A DNA stretch of 64,000 nt. It comes from Paenibacillus tyrphae (GTDB taxonomy: Bacteria > Bacillota > Bacilli > Paenibacillales > NBRC-103111). The stretch spans positions 186,001-250,000 of the forward strand of contig NZ_JAMZAW010000011.1 in assembly GCF_024158745.1 (NCBI RefSeq), given 5' to 3'. Shown one piece after another: positions 55,218 to 64,000 of this stretch. The notes below the pieces were generated by a model. The model searched no databases. It saw only the letters and a list, made by a program, of their open reading frames with translations, and was not told the DNA's origin. Both the position numbers and the translations under genes were made by a program. The stretch's first letter is position 1; every line of letters begins with the position of its first letter.

Positions 55218-58108
55218 TGGCGATGCTCCGGTTTTTATTCCGTAAAATGTGGAACACGCGCTGGCTGACGCTCAGCACGCTCGTCGGTCTCATTATGGCC
55301 GTCGCTTTTACGACCAGCATCCCGATGTATTCCGACGGTTCGCTCAAGCGCGTCGTATCGAAATCACTGGAGGAGAAAAACAACGGGCTTTCCGCCGGTG
55401 CCGTCATGATCCGATTTCAAGCGTCCGGCAACGAAAAAGCCGATCTGAATGCGCTGAGCGACGTTGACCAATACATAAAGGAAGATTTGCCTAAAGACAT
55501 CGCGTTTCCATATGATGCTTACGTACGGACGTATTCGATTCGCGGCTCGCAAATTACGCCCGAGGATACGAGCAAGGTCGACCCGAGCAAACGCCGGCAG
55601 ATGACGCTGATGGCCCAGAACGGCTTGAAGGATCAAGTCGAGCTGACGCAGGGGCAGTGGTTTTCCGAGCAGCCGCAGGGCGGAATCATTGAAGCCGTTA
55701 TTCACGAGGAAGCGATGTTCCGCAACGACCTTCATATCGGCGACGTCTTCACGTATCCGATCAGCGGCGGAAACGGCATTGCCCCGCTCAAAGTGAAAGT
55801 GACGGGAACGTTCAAGCCGAAGAACGAAACCGATCAGTATTGGTATCAAGGCATGGAAGGGCTGCTTACGTCCTTTTTTATGAGCGAAGCCGGCTTTAAG
55901 GATTACGTGCTGAAAAGCAAAAAAATCCCGCTTAGCTTGGCCAATTGGTATTATGCTTTTGATTTGCGAGAAATCAAGACAAGCCAGCTATCCTCGCTCG
56001 AGACGAAGCTGGAACGTTTGGATATCGTCTTGTTCCAAAAGCTCAAGAACACAAGGGTGGATATTTCGTTTATCCCGCTGCTGCAGGAATTTAAGGTGCA
56101 GAGCTTGCAGCTGCAAATGCTGCTCTTTACATTGGCTGCGCCGATGATCGCCATGGTGTTCTATTATATCGTCATGAACGCCAGACAATCGCTCGACCGC
56201 CAGCGCACCGTCATTGCGGTGATCCGCAGCCGGGGCGGCAGTACGAATCAAATCATCTGGATTTACTTGCTCGAAGGGCTGCTGCTCGGCACGGTTGCGA
56301 TGATCATCGGTCCGCTTCTCGGTTGGTTTATGGCGAAGAGCATAGGTTCGTCCAGCGGGTTCCTGACGTTCGTCGACCGCAAGGCGGTACCTGTCGGGGT
56401 GTCGACCGAAGCGCTGCTATACGGCGCGGCCGCGGTTGTTATTGCCCTGATGGCAAGCATCATTCCGGCCATTGTTTATGCCAAAGCCTCCATCGTCAGC
56501 TACAAACAGAAGCTGGCCAGATCGGATCGAAAACCGTTTTGGCAGCGCTGGTTTTTGGATGTGGTGCTGATCGGTCTGGTGGGCTACGGGTATTACCTGT
56601 TCCACGACCGGCAGGATTTATTCAGCCGGACCGGGCTTACGACCGATCAGTTGAGCGTGAACCCGCTGCTATTTTTTATTCCGGCATTATCGATCATTGC
56701 GCTTGGACTGTTTTTCCTGCGCATTTTCCCGTGGCTGCTTCGCTTCGGCAACTGGCTGGGCAAAAGGCTGCTTCCGGTTCCCGTCTACCTGACGCTGACC
56801 CAGCTCTCGCGTTCGTCTACGGCGTACTATCCGCTCATGCTGCTGCTCATTTTGACGCTCGGGCTCGGCATTTACAACGCTTCTGCGGCTCGGACGATCG
56901 ATTTGAACTCGACGGAACGGGTGCTTTACGCCTACGGCACCGATGTTACCATGAGAGCGGAATGGACCTCCGTATCCGACGATCTGCCGTCAACGTCCAA
57001 CCCGAACAAGGGTGGGCAAGGCCAAGGACAGGGGCAAGGCGGAGGGAAGAACCCCGGTCAGGGAGGCGGCGGTAAGCCGGGAGGTCCGGGGGAAGGGCCG
57101 CCGCCGAAGCTGCGTTACATCGAGCCTCCGTTCCAAGTGTTTCGGGAGCTGGAAGGCGTCGAGCACGCAGCACGCGTGCTGCAATCGAAGGGGAACGTGG
57201 TCGTTTCCGGCAAGTCGCTCGGACAGGGCATGCTGATGGGTATCGATAACGTCGATTTCGCCAAGGTGGCCTGGTTCCGCAAAGACTTGTACAAAACGCA
57301 TCCTTACAACTATTTGAATTTGTTGGGGCAATACGAGCAGGCGGTCATCATTCCGACCTCTTTTGCCGATAAACATCATATCAAGTCCGGGGATTTGATC
57401 AGCATTTCGGTTTCCAGCCAGCCGGTCGAGTTCGTCGTGGTAGCTACCGTGCCTTACTGGCCGAGCCAGTATCCGGATCAGACGCCGTTTTTTATCGCCA
57501 ACCTCGACTATGTGTATGATCAAGCACCCGTCGTACCTTATGATGTATGGATGAAAATGAAAGACGGAGCCAAGGTGGCGCCGGTCATTGAAGCGCTCAA
57601 AGCCAAAAATATTGGCATTGCCAGCGTCAAAGACGTCCGCAACGAACTGATCACGCAGAAAAAGCACCCGGCGCGCGGCGGCGTGTTCGGCATCTTGAGC
57701 CTCGGCTTTCTCGTATCCGTTCTTGTCTCTTTGATCGGCTACATTTTATACTGGTTTTTCAACTTGTCCAGCCGGGTCGTTCAGTTCGGCGTGCTGCGTG
57801 CCATGGGATTGTCGCGACGACAGCTTACGGGCATGCTGCTGCTTGAGCAGCTGTTTACCGCCGGTCTGGCTATTGCTCTCGGTCTCGGCATCGGTAAACT
57901 GACGAGCTACTTGTTCCTGCCGTTCCTGCAAACCGCGGAGAACGTCAAGACGCAGGTGCCTCCGTTCCGCGTCATATTCGATGCGAGAGATACCGATCAG
58001 CTGTATGTCGTCATAGCCGTTATGATGCTGACCGGTGCCGGGTTGTTGTTCCTTCACATCAGAAGGCTGCGCGTACACCAGGCCGTGAAGCTGGGAGAGG
58101 AGAAATGA
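55217..58108 (+). CDS. Large FtsX-like ABC transporter permease
   Basis: A 963-residue membrane protein. Predicted spans: about 16-38; 301-320; 346-372; 399-424; 445-462; 484-506; 538-556; and three near the C-terminus (GILSLGFLVSVLVSLIGYILYWFF; LFTAGLAIALGLGIG; VVIAVMMLTGAGLLFLHI). Large extracellular domains sit between spans 1 and 2 (~260 residues) and between spans 7 and 8. The second contains a Gly/Gln/Pro-rich linker at about 597-631. Two FtsX-type modules (VIAVIRSRGGSTNQIIWIYLLEG; QFGVLRAMGLSRRQLTGMLLLEQ) are recognisable. It begins at the adaptor stop (TAATG). Probably partners one or both ATPases. Substrate unknown. Confidence 0.88.
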   Translation: MAMLRFLFRKMWNTRWLTLSTLVGLIMAVAFTTSIPMYSDGSLKRVVSKSLEEKNNGLSAGAVMIRFQASGNEKADLNALSDVDQYIKEDLPKDIAFPYDAYVRTYSIRGSQITPEDTSKVDPSKRRQMTLMAQNGLKDQVELTQGQWFSEQPQGGIIEAVIHEEAMFRNDLHIGDVFTYPISGGNGIAPLKVKVTGTFKPKNETDQYWYQGMEGLLTSFFMSEAGFKDYVLKSKKIPLSLANWYYAFDLREIKTSQLSSLETKLERLDIVLFQKLKNTRVDISFIPLLQEFKVQSLQLQMLLFTLAAPMIAMVFYYIVMNARQSLDRQRTVIAVIRSRGGSTNQIIWIYLLEGLLLGTVAMIIGPLLGWFMAKSIGSSSGFLTFVDRKAVPVGVSTEALLYGAAAVVIALMASIIPAIVYAKASIVSYKQKLARSDRKPFWQRWFLDVVLIGLVGYGYYLFHDRQDLFSRTGLTTDQLSVNPLLFFIPALSIIALGLFFLRIFPWLLRFGNWLGKRLLPVPVYLTLTQLSRSSTAYYPLMLLLILTLGLGIYNASAARTIDLNSTERVLYAYGTDVTMRAEWTSVSDDLPSTSNPNKGGQGQGQGQGGGKNPGQGGGGKPGGPGEGPPPKLRYIEPPFQVFRELEGVEHAARVLQSKGNVVVSGKSLGQGMLMGIDNVDFAKVAWFRKDLYKTHPYNYLNLLGQYEQAVIIPTSFADKHHIKSGDLISISVSSQPVEFVVVATVPYWPSQYPDQTPFFIANLDYVYDQAPVVPYDVWMKMKDGAKVAPVIEALKAKNIGIASVKDVRNELITQKKHPARGGVFGILSLGFLVSVLVSLIGYILYWFFNLSSRVVQFGVLRAMGLSRRQLTGMLLLEQLFTAGLAIALGLGIGKLTSYLFLPFLQTAENVKTQVPPFRVIFDARDTDQLYVVIAVMMLTGAGLLFLHIRRLRVHQAVKLGEEK

Positions 58109-58112
58109 TGCA

Positions 58113-58991
58113 GTGATTCATTGCGACGGACTCGTCAAAATATACAAGACCGACGATATCGAGGTCGTTGCGCTTCAAGGGCTGAACATTTCCGTCGCCC
58201 AAGGGGAAATGATGGCGATCATCGGAAACAGCGGCAGCGGCAAGTCGACGTTACTGAACATTTTGGGGGGGCTGGACCGCCCCTCCGCCGGTCAGGTGCG
58301 CGTGGGCGAATGGAACCTGCTGAAAATAACGGACGACGAGCTGGTGCAGTACAAGCGCAAGACCGTCGGCTTCATCTGGCAGAACAATGCGCGCAACCTT
58401 ATTCCTTACTTGACGGCGCTTGAGAATGTGGAAATGCCGATGATGCTCAGCGGCCAGTACGACCGCGCCTATGCGAAGCAGCTGCTGGAGTGGGTCGGCC
58501 TCAAAGAGCGGCTCAACAACAAGCTGCAGCAGCTGTCGGGCGGCGAGCAGCAGCGGGTGGCCATTGCCATTGCGCTTGCAAATCGCCCGTCCTTGCTGTT
58601 GGCCGACGAACCGACCGGTTCCGTCGATACGCGCACGTCGGATATGATTATGGACATTTTCCGGCATTTGAATTCCGAGCTTGGCGTGACCATCGTTATC
58701 GTAACCCACGATATGGCGCTTGCCGGTAAGGTGGACCGTGTCGTCGCCATCCGCGACGGGATGACGAGCACCGAATTCGTCAAGCGCAACCCGAACTTGG
58801 ACGCCGAAGGCGAAACGGCGGCATCGCACGGATCGATTCACGATGTCCATGAAGAATATGTCGTGCTCGACCGGGCAGGACGGCTTCAAATTCCGAGGAC
58901 ATATTTGCAGGCGCTCGGGATCGAAGGAAAGGCATCGATGGAATTCGACGGCGAGAAAATCATTATACGTACGCCGAAGTCGCTGGATTAG
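58113..58991 (+). CDS. ABC transporter ATP-binding protein with C-terminal AbrB-like domain
   Basis: A 292-residue protein. Residues 1-225 are a MacB/LolD-type ATPase: Walker A GNSGSGKST (38-46), LSGGEQQRVAIAIA (from 141), LLLADEPTGSVD and IVIVTHD. After a ~20-residue linker, residues ~247-289 read EEYVVLDRAGRLQIPRTYLQ / ALGIEGKASMEFDGEKIIIR, the pattern of a SpoVT/AbrB swapped-hairpin domain (V-LD--GR-QIP-----LGI-G). Such domains usually bind DNA as dimers or tetramers. GTG 58113 follows GGAGAGGAG. It is co-directional with the permease gene 4 bp upstream. Confidence 0.88.
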   Translation: MIHCDGLVKIYKTDDIEVVALQGLNISVAQGEMMAIIGNSGSGKSTLLNILGGLDRPSAGQVRVGEWNLLKITDDELVQYKRKTVGFIWQNNARNLIPYLTALENVEMPMMLSGQYDRAYAKQLLEWVGLKERLNNKLQQLSGGEQQRVAIAIALANRPSLLLADEPTGSVDTRTSDMIMDIFRHLNSELGVTIVIVTHDMALAGKVDRVVAIRDGMTSTEFVKRNPNLDAEGETAASHGSIHDVHEEYVVLDRAGRLQIPRTYLQALGIEGKASMEFDGEKIIIRTPKSLD

Positions 58992-59046
58992 CACGAAGGA
59001 TTTCGGAAAGCGGAGAGAACCATATTAACCGATGAGGATCTGAAAC

Positions 59047-60498
59047 ATGAACAAGAACGCTAGGAGAACGGTGCTGCTGTCGTTAAGCGCCGGCTTATTG
59101 GCGTCGACGTTAGCTGCTTGCACCAAAACAGGCAGCGGAGACGGTAAAAGCGAGAGAGTACTCCGGATTGCGACCAACGATTACGTAAATGAAAACGAGT
59201 ATTTCCGGGAGCAGTTCACCGAGTTGTTCGAATTTGCCAATCCGAATATTAAGCTGGAGTTCGTTTCGACCTTGGACGAACGTTTTAGATACAGCGGATC
59301 CTCTGATCCGAACGAGAAGCCCAAGGATCCGATAGATAAGCTGAGTGAATTGATGACGGGCGTTAATCCCCCGGATGTCGTCTTGATCGATTACGATCAT
59401 CTGCCGGAGCTTGTCAGCAACAATCTGCTGAAGCAGCTCGATCAAGATATCGCCAAGGACAAATTCGATACGAGCGATATCGCTCCTCCTATCATCGAAG
59501 GCATCAAAAGGGCAGGGGACGGCAAAATTTATGCGCTGGCTCCGACTTTTGATTCTTACGCTCTTATTTACAATAAAAAATTGTTCGATGAGGCGGGAGT
59601 TCCGTATCCGGCCGACAAAATGACTTGGGATCAAACGTTCGATCTGGCCCGGAGGCTGTCCAAAGGGGAGGGGGAGAACCGGAAATTCGGTTTTGCATTT
59701 TCGACTTACAGCAGCAGGTCAAGCAATCTGAATTATGCAATGCGAGTTTATACCGAGCCTTTGCAGTTGAGAATGTTTGACGATAACGCCGAGAAAATGA
59801 CGGTGGATTCCGATCAATGGGAAAAAGTGTGGAAGACACTGCTGCAGCTGAAGGCGGAAAAGCTTGTGCCGCAGCCGTCTGATGACCTAAAAGGACGAGG
59901 ATCGGGGCCGAACGAGGATCATCCGTTTCAAGATGACGATTTCCTGTCAGGCCGTGTTGCGATGTCGCTTATTCACTACAGAGATGTTGAATCGGTTGCC
60001 AACGTTATGAAAAATGCGCATAATTTTAAAGGCCTGACCCCGTTCGATTGGGATGTCGTCACGATACCCGTTCATCCCGAAACGCCGGAGAACGGATACG
60101 GAGTCCGATTGGACGGTTTGATGGGAATTAGCGCCAGGGCGCAAAATACGGAAGACGCATGGAAGTTCATCAAGTTCATCAACAGCGAGGAGTGGGCCCG
60201 TCTTAAAGGAAGCAGTTCCAGCAGCCTGATGGCCCGGCAAAAATATATTAAGCCGAAAGACGGAGCGGAGTTCAATATCAAAGCGTTCACGACACTGCTT
60301 CCGGCACCTGACGTCGAAGACAAATTGTATCGCAAGCTGCCGAACTTGTACCAAGTAAGAACGATCGGCAACCGCAAATTGCAAGATGTCAGTGTGAATA
60401 ACCTTCAGGTTCGCGAGGCGCTGAAGCAATGGCAAAGCGAGGGGGATGCCTTGCTCCTGAAGATGAAAGAAAACCCGAATGCATCTGTCGATCATTAA
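59047..60498 (+). CDS. Extracellular solute-binding lipoprotein, family 1 (copy 1)
   Basis: A 483-residue lipoprotein (lipobox LAAC, Cys25) with the two-lobed solute-binding fold. FTELFEFANPNIKLEFVST and DPIDKLSELMTGVNPPDVVLID lead into lobe 1; GDGKIYALAPTFDSYALIYNK, KLFDEAGVPYPADKMTWDQTFDLARRL and GLMGISARAQNTEDAWKFIKFI are typical of carbohydrate ABC binding proteins. No sugar permease genes (MalF/MalG type) are adjacent in the window. A close paralogue follows. Ligand unknown. Confidence 0.88.
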   Translation: MNKNARRTVLLSLSAGLLASTLAACTKTGSGDGKSERVLRIATNDYVNENEYFREQFTELFEFANPNIKLEFVSTLDERFRYSGSSDPNEKPKDPIDKLSELMTGVNPPDVVLIDYDHLPELVSNNLLKQLDQDIAKDKFDTSDIAPPIIEGIKRAGDGKIYALAPTFDSYALIYNKKLFDEAGVPYPADKMTWDQTFDLARRLSKGEGENRKFGFAFSTYSSRSSNLNYAMRVYTEPLQLRMFDDNAEKMTVDSDQWEKVWKTLLQLKAEKLVPQPSDDLKGRGSGPNEDHPFQDDDFLSGRVAMSLIHYRDVESVANVMKNAHNFKGLTPFDWDVVTIPVHPETPENGYGVRLDGLMGISARAQNTEDAWKFIKFINSEEWARLKGSSSSSLMARQKYIKPKDGAEFNIKAFTTLLPAPDVEDKLYRKLPNLYQVRTIGNRKLQDVSVNNLQVREALKQWQSEGDALLLKMKENPNASVDH

Positions 60499-60556
60499 CC
60501 TTTTGTTAAAACTTCCTCGATTCATACATAGAAACCAATCCGGAGGGATCCTGAGA

Positions 60557-62026
60557 ATGCAAAAATATGTTAAGAAGACGGTGGCTGTATCGCTCTGCGT
60601 CGGCTTGATGGCGCCGACACTGGTTGCTTGCACGAAAGCTGGCAGCGGGGACAGCAAAACCGAGAAAGTGCTTCGAGTCGCAACCAGCATGGGATATGGC
60701 GGCGACAATGAGTATTTCCGCCAACGCTTCACCGAATTGTTCGAATTCGCGAATCCGAACATTAAGCTTGAGTTCATCTCGACATCGGATGACCGTTACA
60801 TGTATGGCGGCCGACCGGATCCGAAAGAAAAGCCGAAAGATCCGATGGATAAGCTAAAAGAAGTGATGACGGGCGACAGTCCACCCGATGTCGTGATGGT
60901 TGGCTACGAACAGCTGCCGGAGTTGATCAGCAACAATATGCTGAAGCAGCTTGATCAGGACATTGCGAAGGACAAATTCGATACGTCCGACATCGTTCCT
61001 GCGGTCATCGAGGGCATTAAAAAGGCGGGCGACGGAAAAATTTACGCGCTGGCGCCGACCTTCTATTCTTCCGCACTTATCTACAATAAAAAAATATTCG
61101 ATGAAGCCGGGGTTCAGTATCCGACAGACAAGATGACTTGGGATCAAACGTTCGATCTGGCCCGCAGATTGGCGAAAGGGGAAGGGGAGAACCGCAAGTA
61201 CGGTTTCTCGTTCTCGCCGCACAACATGGGCGATGACATTTTCTATGCGACACATATGTATACGTCGCCGCTTGATCTCAAGACCTTCGACGATAAAGGC
61301 GAGAAGATGACCGTCGATTCCGATCAATGGGAAAAAGTGTGGAAAACGTTGCTGCAGTTGAAAACTGAGAAGATTTTGCCTGAGCCAATCGACTTCTCCA
61401 AACGGCGCAACCCTGGGCCTAACGAAGACTACAACCCGTTCATGGACGACGATTTCCTATCCGGCCGTGTAGCGATGTCTATCGTCAACTACTATCAAAT
61501 TGGCCAGTATACGAACGTCATGAAAAATGCGGCGAACATCAAAGGCATTACTCCATTCGATTGGGATGTCGTTACGGTGCCTGTGCATCAGGAAGCGCCG
61601 GAATACGGCGGAAACATCAGTCTGGACGGTCTGATGGGCATTAACGCCAAGGCGCAAAACGCCGAGGACGCCTGGAAATTCATCAAATTTATCAACAGCG
61701 AGGAATGGGCTCGCCTGAAAGGCAGCAGCACTAACAATTTGGTATCGCGTCAAAAGTACATCAAGCCGAAGGACGGTGCGGAATTCAACATCAAAGCGTT
61801 CACGACACTGCTTCCTGCGCCAAGCCGGGACTACAAGATTTATCGTGAAAAACCGGGCTTGTACGACGTGGAACGCCTCGGCTCCCAAAAATTCCAGCAA
61901 GTCGCCCAGAATAAGCTGCAAGTGCGCGATGCGCTCAAGCAATGGCAAACGGAAGGCGATGCGATGCTGCAAAAAATTAAAGAGAATCCGAATGCTCAGT
62001 TTGATTCGATGATGCAGGGGGGATAA
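60557..62026 (+). CDS. Extracellular solute-binding lipoprotein, family 1 (copy 2)
   Basis: A 489-residue paralogue of the preceding gene, matching it along its full length (same lipobox region LVAC with Cys25, same GDGKIYALAPTF and KMTWDQTFDLARRL blocks, same GSS.. RQKYIKPKDGAEFNIKAFTT LLPAP segment). It differs mainly in the region after KYGFSFSPHNMGDD and at the C-terminus (DSMMQGG). ATG 60557 is preceded by GGAGGGATCC. A recent tandem duplication is the likely origin. It is 58 bp after copy 1. Confidence 0.88.
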   Translation: MQKYVKKTVAVSLCVGLMAPTLVACTKAGSGDSKTEKVLRVATSMGYGGDNEYFRQRFTELFEFANPNIKLEFISTSDDRYMYGGRPDPKEKPKDPMDKLKEVMTGDSPPDVVMVGYEQLPELISNNMLKQLDQDIAKDKFDTSDIVPAVIEGIKKAGDGKIYALAPTFYSSALIYNKKIFDEAGVQYPTDKMTWDQTFDLARRLAKGEGENRKYGFSFSPHNMGDDIFYATHMYTSPLDLKTFDDKGEKMTVDSDQWEKVWKTLLQLKTEKILPEPIDFSKRRNPGPNEDYNPFMDDDFLSGRVAMSIVNYYQIGQYTNVMKNAANIKGITPFDWDVVTVPVHQEAPEYGGNISLDGLMGINAKAQNAEDAWKFIKFINSEEWARLKGSSTNNLVSRQKYIKPKDGAEFNIKAFTTLLPAPSRDYKIYREKPGLYDVERLGSQKFQQVAQNKLQVRDALKQWQTEGDAMLQKIKENPNAQFDSMMQGG

Positions 62027-62094
62027 GATGCCCCTTCTTAGCAAGAATGCGAGCAGTACGTTCGGAGTGAAACTCAACAAGGAGGAACAACAAG

Positions 62095-64000
62095 ATGAAT
62101 TCCAAACGCAAACGATATAAAACTTGCATAGTTCTGCTGGCAGCTGTGCTTGCCTTCGGGTCCGCGCTCCCCGCCTTTGCGGCGGAGGGCGGCGGCACGA
62201 CCCCGCCTTCGGGAACAACGGCGACCGTCTCGACAGGGACTGCTCCGGCGATCGGACAGGTAGCTCTTAACGCGACCAGCTATTTCGAACTTAAAAATGT
62301 GGTCATGATGCCGGAGCAAGGCAACAAAACCGTGACGTTCACGGTAGGAGTCCACAACGGAGGGACGACCGACCTGCAGTTCATCGACTACTGGCCACGG
62401 CTGAGGACGAAAACCGGCAACCAAATTTCCGTTCGCGTCCTGCCGCAGGACAAGGATAAAAACCGCATTCCAGCCAAATCGAGCCAAGACATCAGCTTTT
62501 ACGCAACGGTGAACGAATCGACGGACCTGAAGGATCTTATTTTTGAAATTATCAAATGGGACTTCAGCATGCCGGAGGCAGATTTCGTACGGAAAATCGG
62601 AGATGTGAGCGTTCCTGACGACTATTCCGTCGTTACGCCGGCCGGTAAAGCACATACCATTCAAATGGCAAGCAATCCTGTCAAAGGCACCATCAAAAAA
62701 GTATTGATGAGCAAGAACGAGAAGAATTATACTCCGACCGTCGTGCTTAATCTGGAGAACGTAGGCTCGAAGAGCGTAGCGGTACCCGGATATCAATATT
62801 TGCTTCGCACAAGCGAAGGGTACATGTATCCGCTTGACGCCAAGACGGTAAAAGATTTGACCCTCAATCCGCAAACGAACAAAGATATCGACCTTACGGG
62901 CTCCGTTCCGGTCTCCGTCTCAACGGAAGGCTGGCAGCTCGTGATCGTTCAGAACGCGCAGGATTTGAAGCTCAATCTGCCGATCGCTTTCTTCGCTTTA
63001 CCGGCCGTATCGGATACGGACGGGGTGGACACGGGCAAAGCCTTCAGCTTCACGAACAAAGCGGGTACTTACACAGCTCAACTGAATACGGTCCAACGGC
63101 TGCCTTGGGAGGACCAGGATATTTTGACCGCAGGGTTTACGCTTTCCAACAAAGGCCCCGAAGCGCTTCCGATTCCGGATCTGACAGGGTACTTCAAGCT
63201 GGACGATAACGTGAAGGTGGAAGCGAAGCTGGTTCGGACCGACAATGTCATCGGTCTGACCCCGAATGCGGAAGCTCAATTCCAGTTTATCGGCAAAATT
63301 CCTTACACGTCGCAATTCGGCAAGGTCAAGCTTGTGCTGCAAGAGAAAACGGGCAGCGGCAGCAGCGACGGGAAGACAGACCAGCAGACGGCGGCGAGCG
63401 ATTTGCTCGAATTCGTACACCGCGCGGAGCTGATGAATATTCCTTATAATAACTTCGGCGAAACGTATAAAGTGACAAGCATCGGCCGAAGCGCAAACTA
63501 TAAGGTCCGTTCTGTCAGGACGTATGGCGGCAAAATGAACGACACATTCACTGCTCTCTTAGAAGTAAATAATCTAGAAAAACGGCCATCGGATATTACA
63601 AAATTGGTTGCTTATTTCAAGACAGCTGAAGGTACGTATCCGGCTACCATTTCCGAGATTAAGACGAAAGTCAACCCGAACGGAACGGCGATGCTGCTGC
63701 TGTCCAGCAATGTGGGCAAGGGAGCTCCGACGTCCGGTATGAGTATATTGATCGGTGAAGCAGTGACTGAAGGAAAATTGACGGAAGCGGACAAAAAACC
63801 GGATGCTTATGTAAATGCTGCCGCGTACTGGCTTCCGGAAGAGGATTTCACGGTTCAGGATGGATTTAAAGATATCAATCTCGATCCGTATAAACTATCC
63901 ATTAGCAAGATTCGTTCCACTATTGAATACGTCAAGGATTCGGATGTTACGCCAGTCAAAATAAAATTCGATTACAACCTGGAAAAGGATTCAATGTTCG
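62095..64000 (+). CDS. Large secreted multi-module protein (partial, runs off window)
   Basis: An open frame of at least 635 codons from ATG 62095 (AAGGAGG upstream) to the window end without a stop. The start encodes a Sec signal peptide (KRKRYK, then CIVLLAAVLAFGSALPAFAAEGG), with likely cleavage after AFA. The mature part looks like four diverged beta-sandwich modules of roughly 100-150 residues, each with a FTV/AGF-type strand, a V-N-x-G turn (VHNGGTTDL, LENVGSKSV, LSNKGPEAL, VNNLEKRPS) and a Leu-Pro or Val-Pro strand. No catalytic motif was recognised. Its place suggests a surface partner or substrate of the transporter. Confidence 0.75.
   Translation, partial: MNSKRKRYKTCIVLLAAVLAFGSALPAFAAEGGGTTPPSGTTATVSTGTAPAIGQVALNATSYFELKNVVMMPEQGNKTVTFTVGVHNGGTTDLQFIDYWPRLRTKTGNQISVRVLPQDKDKNRIPAKSSQDISFYATVNESTDLKDLIFEIIKWDFSMPEADFVRKIGDVSVPDDYSVVTPAGKAHTIQMASNPVKGTIKKVLMSKNEKNYTPTVVLNLENVGSKSVAVPGYQYLLRTSEGYMYPLDAKTVKDLTLNPQTNKDIDLTGSVPVSVSTEGWQLVIVQNAQDLKLNLPIAFFALPAVSDTDGVDTGKAFSFTNKAGTYTAQLNTVQRLPWEDQDILTAGFTLSNKGPEALPIPDLTGYFKLDDNVKVEAKLVRTDNVIGLTPNAEAQFQFIGKIPYTSQFGKVKLVLQEKTGSGSSDGKTDQQTAASDLLEFVHRAELMNIPYNNFGETYKVTSIGRSANYKVRSVRTYGGKMNDTFTALLEVNNLEKRPSDITKLVAYFKTAEGTYPATISEIKTKVNPNGTAMLLLSSNVGKGAPTSGMSILIGEAVTEGKLTEADKKPDAYVNAAAYWLPEEDFTVQDGFKDINLDPYKLSISKIRSTIEYVKDSDVTPVKIKFDYNLEKDSMF

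Overview
The window is ordinary chromosomal DNA of a moderately GC-rich, endospore-forming Firmicute, most likely Paenibacillaceae (Paenibacillus or a close relative). Three things point there: the order murB-murA-divIB-ftsA-ftsZ-spoIIGA-sigE-sigG-ylmC..ylmH-divIVA-ileS, the Bacillus-type methionine salvage and N-acetyl-DAP genes, and the frequent TTG/GTG starts behind strong GGAGG sites. No tRNA, rRNA, CRISPR array, IS element or prophage was seen. Species cannot be fixed from the sequence alone.

Layout. 1-5.4 kb: end of the division/cell-wall cluster (murB fragment, murA, divIB, ftsA, ftsZ). 5.4-8.9 kb: spoIIGA, sigE and sigG, the sporulation sigma cascade, flanked on both sides by long imperfect palindromes. 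8.9-16.7 kb: ylmC, pgeF, ylmE, sepF, ylmG, ylmH, divIVA, then a T-box controlled ileS and a small membrane protein gene. 16.7-19.0 kb: DksA-like yteA (minus strand), lspA and an RluD-type pseudouridine synthase gene. 19.0-22.2 kb: patA, dapL and dapH (acetylated branch of lysine/DAP synthesis). 22.3-31.8 kb: the pyr operon pyrR-B-C-carA-carB-pyrF-pyrE behind a PyrR attenuator, with a mosaic repeat between pyrC and carA. 31.8-35.3 kb: ECF sigma factor, membrane anti-sigma candidate and a two-gene ABC exporter.

35.4-45.6 kb: a minus-strand block proB-proA-proC-mtnW-mtnX-mtnB behind a proline-type T-box, with mtnE upstream. Divergent from it are a broken methyltransferase gene and mtnU, followed by a LysR regulator. 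45.8-52.9 kb: two small minus-strand genes, leuCD, a 3-hydroxyacyl-CoA dehydrogenase gene overlapping ackA, asnS and dnaD.

53.2-64.0 kb is the most unusual part: a MacAB/FtsX-like transporter operon with two ATPases (one carrying an AbrB-like C-terminal domain), a lipoprotein adaptor and a 963-residue permease. Two tandem paralogous solute-binding lipoproteins and a large secreted multi-module protein that runs off the window follow on the same strand. Its promoter looks ECF-type (TGTAAC-N17-CGTC) and resembles a weaker element in front of the ECF sigma gene at 31.8 kb.

The best candidates for something undescribed are this hybrid transporter locus with its ATPase-AbrB fusion, the apparent placement of methionine salvage genes under a proline T-box, and the long palindromes around the spoIIG/sigG cluster.
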